A stretch of DNA of 64,000 bases from NCBI GenBank assembly GCA_951213105.1, contig OX578146.1, forward strand, positions 115,284,387 to 115,348,386, in the 5' to 3' direction. A program made the position numbers and the translations under genes. Positions 57,420-64,000 of this stretch are shown here, one piece after another (the stretch's first letter is position 1; the number at the start of each line of letters is the position of its first letter). Below the pieces are notes generated by a model. That model was not told where the DNA came from. It ran no database searches and saw nothing but the letters and a program-made list of their open reading frames with translations. This DNA is from Amaurobius ferox. Lineage: Eukaryota; Arthropoda; Arachnida; Araneae; Amaurobiidae.

Positions 57420-59794
57420 GATTTTTATGTTTAGATTTAGCACTATTTGTGCTTTACACGTTCCAAAAAATGACTATATCTAGACAAAAAATAGCTAAAT
57501 TGTCAATGTCGGAGTCATTGGTACGCAACCTAACTACTTACAAATTCCTCCACGAATCTATACAAAATTAGAGAAGCAATAAGTTTTATATATGTTGTGT
57601 TGTACATCGCAAGAAAAATATAAGCAGTATTTTCAGTTCTCAGAGTGTTTTCAAAATTTTGTAGCAGACGAGTTAAATTTATTTCTAAACATGTCCTCCT
57701 TCCATCCATCCATTTCTGGAGGATAAAATCTCAATCTTAAAGGGCGAAACTTTGCCCAAGTCTATTTTAGAAACAAAAGTAATTTATTTTCGAGAACGAG
57801 GCAATGTTTTCTATGGTGTCAATTGTGCTCGGGAAAAATATCCTACTTATTCCCCATGCTCCCGAATAAGAACAAATGGTGGTTTCGTTAAATTTATAGA
57901 TATATATCAAGTGAGTATTTGCAAAATGGCTTAAAATTTTTGTTTCGCGTTTCGTTTGAGATCCTCGGCATGGAATAACAGATAACTGCAATGAAAACCA
58001 AGAAACATATTGCGCTTTTCTGTGTAGACAAAATACTGTGTAAGCAAAATTACTTACTGCGTAAATAAATTCTATATAATTCGATTAATAATTTTGTAAG
58101 ATATAGTCTCCTCTGAGCAAAAGTAAAATTTATATTATGTCCAGGTAAGACAAGAGATAATGATCAAACAAGAGAGCTTGCCATTTACCATGATATTATG
58201 AACCTTTATGGCCACCAACATGTTCAATATTACCATGCAGCCGTTTCAAAATATTTTAAAGATTGAGCTCAAACTTTTCGAATCCATAAACAAATTTATG
58301 AGTCCATAAACACATAATCCGCCTATATGGGGCGTTCCCAAAGTTATAATCGCGCTCCTACATTGCAGATAACAGCATCTATGGGAAGTATTCAAGGTTA
58401 AAGTCCGAAGCCGATTTTGGCAAAGTCGCCTGTTGACGAGTTTTTACAGTATGAACTTCGCCGTTGCAGCCTTGTACAGTCTGAGCTCAATATTTTAAAG
58501 ACATTTGATGTCGGCTGCAGTCTAGAGCTAAACTTGTTTGAAATCCAGTGCACATAGCGTAATTATGTGAAATAGTTTTTGAATAGGTATTTTATTTCAT
58601 GAGAATTTGGGGTAATGAAACAGGTCGTGAAAACAAGATAAAAATTCACAAAACTAGAAAGACGACATAAAAGTCCACCTGATTGATGTAATAAATCATT
58701 CCTTAGGAGTGTGATTGCGCAGGATTTTTACTCACAAATAAAATTAAGATTCTTTGTTAAGGGTTACAAATATAATAAAAGCTAAATAGATGTTTATTTA
58801 AAAGTATCATGCTTTATTTTTTATGATTTTTTTTTCTCATTTTCATAATAATCACGTAAACTAAAAGCGATTTTACTTCTACGTGACATTTTCAAGAAGA
58901 GGCTATTTCTGTACGATATGGGGAAAAAATGTTAAAAATTATATTTTCACTTTCTTCACAAAATTGAAATAATTACAGCAAGCATTTTTAGAATTTTCGA
59001 TAAAATTTACTCAAGCATTCTTAACATTATAGTTCTAAACCTGTCATTATAGGAACTTCAAACTAGAATTTCTGTCGGTATAGTTTGAATATATACAAGC
59101 TATATATTCGGCAACCATTATTTTTAATGGCAGGCTGTACGGTGCTCTTAAATTTTTTATAACAAATCTAAACAGTTTTCTTGTGACCTTTTCTTTTGAA
59201 ATATTCTTCGAAAAGCTGGAAAATATGCTCGTGTATGTTAAAGGTTTTTCATCCCAACTAAGCTCATTCATTTAAACAAAGGCAATTTCTCCTAGCAGTA
59301 GAAAAATATCGTTTTACATTTTCGTGCATTTCAGAAAAATAACGCTATACATTTTCTTCATATGTATATATTATCTTTAATCGAAATTGACATTTTATGA
59401 AATTTGTTAAGAAAATGACAATTTTTTAGAAATAAATACAATAACGTCAAAATTCATTTTTCTTACATTTGTGATAAAAATAATTAAAATGTTGAATATT
59501 AATTATGAAAGGCATAAATTCATAATAAATTCATAATATTCTTTGAATAAAACTTTACATATTAAAAACTACAATTATCACTATCTATCATGATCGCTTT
59601 TCAATCTTCCAGGCTACAGTACAACAGTCCAATAGTTTTTTCACTTCATTGTCTTTTTATGAGTATTTACTGTTCATAGTAAAGCAGTGATATAGTAAGT
59701 ACACTATTTTGAAAGGTAGTATTCTTAGCATAAATCTTTACATATTAGAAACTATAATTATCAAGATCTATAAATTGCATAAAGAGATCACTTT
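57420..59794. other. AT-rich DNA, nothing recognised
   Basis: No gene, Pol III box or terminal repeat is supported. Open frames (60 to 75 codons) carry no recognised motif. Confidence 0.3.
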
Positions 59795-60300
59795 TACTAT
59801 CCCTGCAATACATGGTAATGTATAGGGAAAGTATTGGAATCATGCCGAAAATCGCAACTCGAGTTTTCGACGGATCTACACGTTTCGAGACCTCTAGAAT
59901 ACGAAAAAACCATTTTTAGCGTGACGTCTGTGTGTGTGTCTGTGTGTATGTGTGTCTGTCTGTCTGTGTGTCTGTCTGTGCAGATTTTGTATCCACTCTA
60001 ACTAAAAAACTAATAGACCGAATTTCACAAAATTTGGTAGGTAAGTTACTTGTGAGCGAGTCTGGTGCTGATTAGTTTTGGGTACGATTCGGGATAAAAG
60101 AACCCGCCTTTTTTTGCGAAATGGCCCGCAAAATCCTGTATCCACTCTAACTGAAAAACTAATCGACCGAACTTTACAAAATTCGTTGGATAAGTCACTT
60201 TTGGGTTACCCTGGTGCTGATTAGATTTTGGTACGATTCGGAAAAAATAACCTGCCTTTTTTTGCAAAATGGCCCGCAAAAATCGTCAAAATCGCGCATG
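59795..60300 (+). mobile_element. Hairpin-ended repeat, truncated (subfamily 2)
   Basis: Very similar to the first half of 17511-18487: hairpin TACTATCCCTGCAATACATGG with ATGTATAGGGAAAGTA, CGAGTTTTCGACGGATCTAC, CTCTAGAATACGAAAAAACC, a TGTGTGTCTG core and the ACTAAAAAACTAATAGACCG blocks. It breaks off near 60300 without the CACATCA terminus. Confidence 0.7.
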
Positions 60301-62301
60301 GTGTTTATTTATGTCATTTATTTAGACTAGTGGTTTTCTTAGTGACTATACTGGAATTTCGTTCACAAATATTTATTTTAAACCAATAGTGACTCCACTG
60401 GACTTTTATAGACAATTATTGCTTTTAAAAATCATTAAATGTTCTTCTGAACTATCGTACACAATTATTTTGTTTTTAAATTTTTGTTCACAATTATTTT
60501 TTTCAACCGTTTTGGAAATATACTAGTGTCCAAAATTATCTTTACATACATAAAAAACAGCGTAAATACTGTGCACCAAGTAAATTTCCCGGCGAACTTC
60601 TGCAATTCAGGATTTGATTTCGGTGTTTAGCGACTCAAAACAATTTATTCAATTATACTGAAAATGTTTTATTGTATGAACTCTCACATTATTCTCTAAA
60701 TTATTTTTTACAAAATGTTTAATCCTTCAAAAGTTCTCTTTCCATACTTGCAACAGCTTAAAGCCGCAGAAACTAGATACATTTGGCTGAAAATAATGCT
60801 AATACTGCATACTCTAAAAGTACCATTTACTTCCCAGACCTAGTTAAAGAATTTCACACATAATCTATAATATCACCATTATATTCAGAGACACTGTTTC
60901 TCCGTAAGGAATAATACCATGAGGAATATATTTATATATAAATAACACATTTAGGATTTCCTAAATGTGTAAGAATAAATAATGTGCATGTACATATATG
61001 TATGTTTGTATTCTTGTGTCGGGAGTAGTGGAAAATATAATCGATGTACAGCTACGGAGTGGGGTTAAAATATACCTTAGGCCAGACGACGCCATTATAT
61101 ATACGTTATTACTTCAGGTTACTATCGGTAATTTTATTTTATTACTCCAAATTAATTTTTGAGTTTTTAATGTTGAAGTAAAATTTTGAGCGGTGTTCGC
61201 ATAAATCGGTTCTTTAATGATCGAAATATTATCAAAAAGCTTCCATCTTAACACGGTTAGAAAAATAGAGAAATATTTCCAACGAATCCGTAAGACAATA
61301 AATTAATTTTAAAAACATTTTTTTGAAAATATAAAAAATATGTTTTTGTATTTCAAATTTGTTAGTCCAAAAATTAAGGATTTTCATTGGTCTAATTTTC
61401 ATTGGTCTAATTTTCATTGGTCTAATTCTCATTGGTCTTATTTTTATTGGTCTAATTTCTACACGAATATGGAGTTATCTACTGGGATTGTAATTTTTTT
61501 AATTACGTTGCTTGTAAATTTATAATGATATTTTAAATGAGGCTATAAAATTTAATTTTTTGTCGATATGAAGATAAATTGATTATATCGAAAATTTTAT
61601 TCCTCTGGAAGAGTGATGTCATATCGGTGGACGTAGTTCAATGTACAGTTTACAGTAAACTTGCTAGTTGTCATTAAACACATTGTATCTGAGTTCCTTT
61701 AAAAGGAAGCAATGGAGTTTGCACATGTGAATGGGTCTACAATGGACCCAGGAAAATACCTTCTTTTCCACTCCAATGTTTCATGGCCGGAAAATGCGGG
61801 CTTGCATGTGAACGGGGCTTATATAGGAAATGTACTTCACAGGAAGCTTTATTTTCCAGATACGTGCTAAAACAAAAAACTGCACATGCATTGATTTGAA
61901 TAAAGTACTTGTAGTGTGACAATTCTGTCTCCACAAAACTCCTAGAAAACAATTTACTCCAAACATTCCCTCCGCGGGAACGACCATTCTAAGCATTCCA
62001 AAGTTCGGATATCCGACTTTCTTTGGTGTTATCGCCGGGTCTTGGGGAGTGGGCTTGCATGAATTGCTAGCTATGTTGGCGACAGTAGCGTAGCTACTGT
62101 CAAGGTCTCCGAAGCCGGTCAAGCTAATTGCGATATTTCAAACTAAAATCCGACTCCAAGGTGTAGTGGTCCTCTAGGTTGAGATTTAGCGGTAGGATTT
62201 GAATACTGCAACCCGTAAAATCCTTCCAGTTCAGAAATTCCAAGAAATAAAAACTTTGACACATATTGTGTTTTGACACATATGTATTTTTTGACACATA
62301 T
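60301..62301. other. AT-rich DNA with a GC-richer patch
   Basis: No gene recognised. Between 61940 and 62120 the sequence is GC-richer and contains the palindrome GACAGTAGCGTAGCTACTGT(C) at about 62080 and TTCGGATATCCGA near 62006. Open frames there match no domain I know. Confidence 0.3.
61381..61456. repeat. Five 15-bp ATTGGTC tandem units
   Basis: ATTGGTCTAATTTTC is repeated five times with minor changes. Each unit contains ATTGG, the complement of CCAAT. On the minus strand it would read as repeats of RPMKI in an open frame, which I take as a by-product. Confidence 0.88.
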
Positions 62302-63490
62302 TGTGTTGACATCCTGGCCATACGACAGGTTAGATGGATAGGCCATGGTATTTTGGAGAAGAATAATTGCAATATATATTACAGCTGTCAGGATATATAT
62401 CACCATTTTAGTACTGGTTTTATCGTTAATAAGAGAACCAAGAACAGAGTAATTGATTTCAACCTGTTAGCGAGAAAATTTGTAAACTACGTCAAAAAGG
62501 TAAACATCAGAACCTTAGTATTATCTGTGCTAACGCACCCACAAAGGATAAGTCTGAAAATGATAAGGAAAACTTTTATGATCTATTGAAGTTGACCTAT
62601 GATGATTGCCCATGCAGAGACATTAAGATGGTGGTTAGAGGTTATAATGCAAAAATAAAAAGACGTATGATTTGATGCCGATCATTGGTGATCAGAGCCC
62701 ACATGGCGAAAATAATGTTAATGAAGTGAACCGATTGATTTTGCGACTACAGCCAGCTAAACTATTGGAAGTACTATGTTCCACAGAAACATACATAAAA
62801 CTACCTGGAGATCCTGAACCAGATTGTCTATGTCCTCATTAACTTAAGGCATAGGAGCAGTGTGATTGATGTGCGTAGAAATAGGGGGGGCTAATGCAAA
62901 TTCAGACCAATAATCTCAAAGTTAAGATACAGACTAAATAAATCATTTTATAAGAAAAAGGAATGATGATTAAAAAGTTTAAGGTTGAGGAATTAAAGAG
63001 GATTTGTAAACTACAAATCTGAACTGAGAGTTGACCTCTAATCTAAACAAGAGAATTGGATAAAAGAAAATGGCTGCAAAAATGTCAGACAAGCCATTAC
63101 TGACACTGCTGAAGAGATATTTCCAGAAGAGAGGAGAAACAGAGACAAAGAGTGGTTTGAATCCAAATGTATGTAAGCCACTGATAAAAAAAAATAAATA
63201 ATTTAAACTGGTGATCCAAAGGCCAGATGTGCTAATGAGAATATCTAGACGAACAATTTAAATAAATTAAAACCCTTAAGTCACAGAACGGATTGAGAAC
63301 TAGCTATTATCTAGTTAACTATGTAAAAAATGACTTCAACTCAAGAGTAATTACCTGTAGTAAAACGGATGATGACTTTGGTGACGAACACTTTGGTGAC
63401 TTACTTGAAAGTAGAGACACTCCAGATATAGAAGAATTATCTTGCCATCACCTCGAGCAGACAATATCTGGACTGACGTCATTTAGGGGG
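62302..63490 (+). pseudogene. RTE-type LINE, endonuclease region, decayed
   Basis: Frame-shifted pieces in order: CVDILAIRQVRWIGHGILEK and CNIYYSCQ...GTGFIVNKR-like text (62302-62440); NLSIICANAPTKDKSE, FYDLL and CPCRDIKMVVRGYNAKI (about 62510-62660); IGDQSPHGENN; NQIVYVLINLRHRSSVIDV (about 62818-62875); the ANSD remnant of the SDH motif; then a linker with WFESK and, at 63290-63480, VNYVKNDFNSRVITC, HFGDLLES and a LEQTI end. This is the order in RTE-clade proteins (often labelled craniofacial development protein 2-like). Catalytic positions are lost: Glu of LQEIRW is Gln, and Asp of GDFNAK is Gly. The RT domain does not follow. Confidence 0.75.
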
Positions 63491-63728
63491 CTCAGGTCCC
63501 TTAAAAGTGCCATAAACAGGATGAATTTTCATGTTTCACGTTTTATTTTGTACCTCTTCTCCTATACATCGATAATATGTAAAAATTGTATGGCTAATAA
63601 AAGAATACCTGTAGAATATATGTGATAATTTTTTTAATAAGGTAAATCTTATAATAATATTTTCAAAAATAGTATAATGTTCATGAATTGATTAAAATTT
63701 TATCTTGATATAGGTTGCTTGAGCGCAT

Positions 63729-64000
63729 GATTGCAACAAAACCATTGCTTCCAGAAATAAACATATTGCAGATTATGATGCAAAAATATCATTTCAAGAA
63801 GACTTAGATCAAAATCAAAACATTTGCATAACTAAAGTTTAAAAAACAAGTTTTAAAATTAAAAATGTAAGAAAATTTTAAATTTAATTTTAAAAACTTA
63901 AATAATTCAAATGTTTTGAATTTGATCTTTCTTGAATGGATATTTTTGCATCATAATCAGCAATATTTTTGTTTCTGGAAGTGATGATTTTGTTGCAATC
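63729..64000. repeat. Inverted repeat running off the window end
   Basis: The left arm (63729-63828) begins GATTGCAACAAAACCATTGC, and the complement of the window's last 92 bases begins GATTGCAACAAAATCATCAC. The arms share TTCCAGAAA, GATTATGATGCAAAAATATC, TTCAAGAA and CAAAACATTTG and are about 85 percent alike by eye. The spacer is about 80 bp. The repeat may extend beyond 64000. Confidence 0.75.

Noticed and set aside
61781..62122. 113-codon minus-strand open frame in a GC-richer patch
   Set aside because: No family recognised; the neighbouring sequence has palindromes suggestive of an old repeat.

Overview
The window is an AT-rich, gene-poor piece of an animal nuclear genome. Nothing in it reads as bacterial or viral. 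No host protein-coding gene is recognisable. Almost everything that can be identified is a transposable element or a product of one. An arthropod, most likely a spider or other chelicerate, fits the tRNA-type SINE family, the I/R1-type LINE with an RNase H domain, the Helitrons and the RTE-like remnants. The organism is an inference, because no host gene anchors it.

Layout. 1-14 kb: mostly anonymous AT-rich DNA with a decayed Tc1/mariner-like fragment, one full-length tRNA-type SINE (2.5 kb), a TTAA-flanked piggyBac-like MITE (8089-8918) that carries a second foldback inside it, and old unnamed repeats. 14.5-16.3 kb: a minus-strand Helitron made of ~300-bp tandem units, interrupted by a SINE fragment inside another SINE fragment. 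17.5-26 kb: members of an asymmetric hairpin-ended repeat family (Helentron/HINE-like by inference) and a minus-strand SINE. 26.2-31.5 kb: the best-defined locus. It is a SINE whose head is a full-length 5S rRNA sequence, split by an I/R1-type LINE that has an intact 1175-codon ORF2 and a 5'-truncated ORF1. Both insertions have their own target-site duplications.

34.7-47.1 kb: a Helitron cluster. Three non-autonomous Helitrons lie head to tail with CTAG|T junctions. Each holds a tandem array built from the head of the tRNA-type SINE. The end of the third Helitron plus 3' flanking DNA is then repeated as 1775-bp tandem copies. Across the cluster about 21 Pol III B-box motifs are present. Diverged copies of an unnamed ~320-bp repeat flank the cluster. 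47.1-48.6 kb: SINE fragments, one apparently split by an 890-bp element with short inverted ends.

52.4-57.4 kb: two convergent reverse-transcriptase fragments of the YDKR type (one followed by a GC-rich, foldable tail), an AT satellite, a Tc1/mariner-like remnant whose left tip is flipped, and two near full-length HINE-like elements in inverted orientation. 59.8-64 kb: a truncated HINE-like copy, a five-fold ATTGGTC repeat, a decayed RTE-type LINE endonuclease region, and an inverted repeat running off the window end.

The elements interact mainly by nesting: SINE in SINE in Helitron, LINE in SINE, SINE arrays carried by Helitrons, and foldback in MITE. The ordering of insertions can be read from the duplications. 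The observations I rate highest are the 5S-headed SINE that lacks the tRNA B box, and the Helitron family that carries an expanding SINE-derived satellite.
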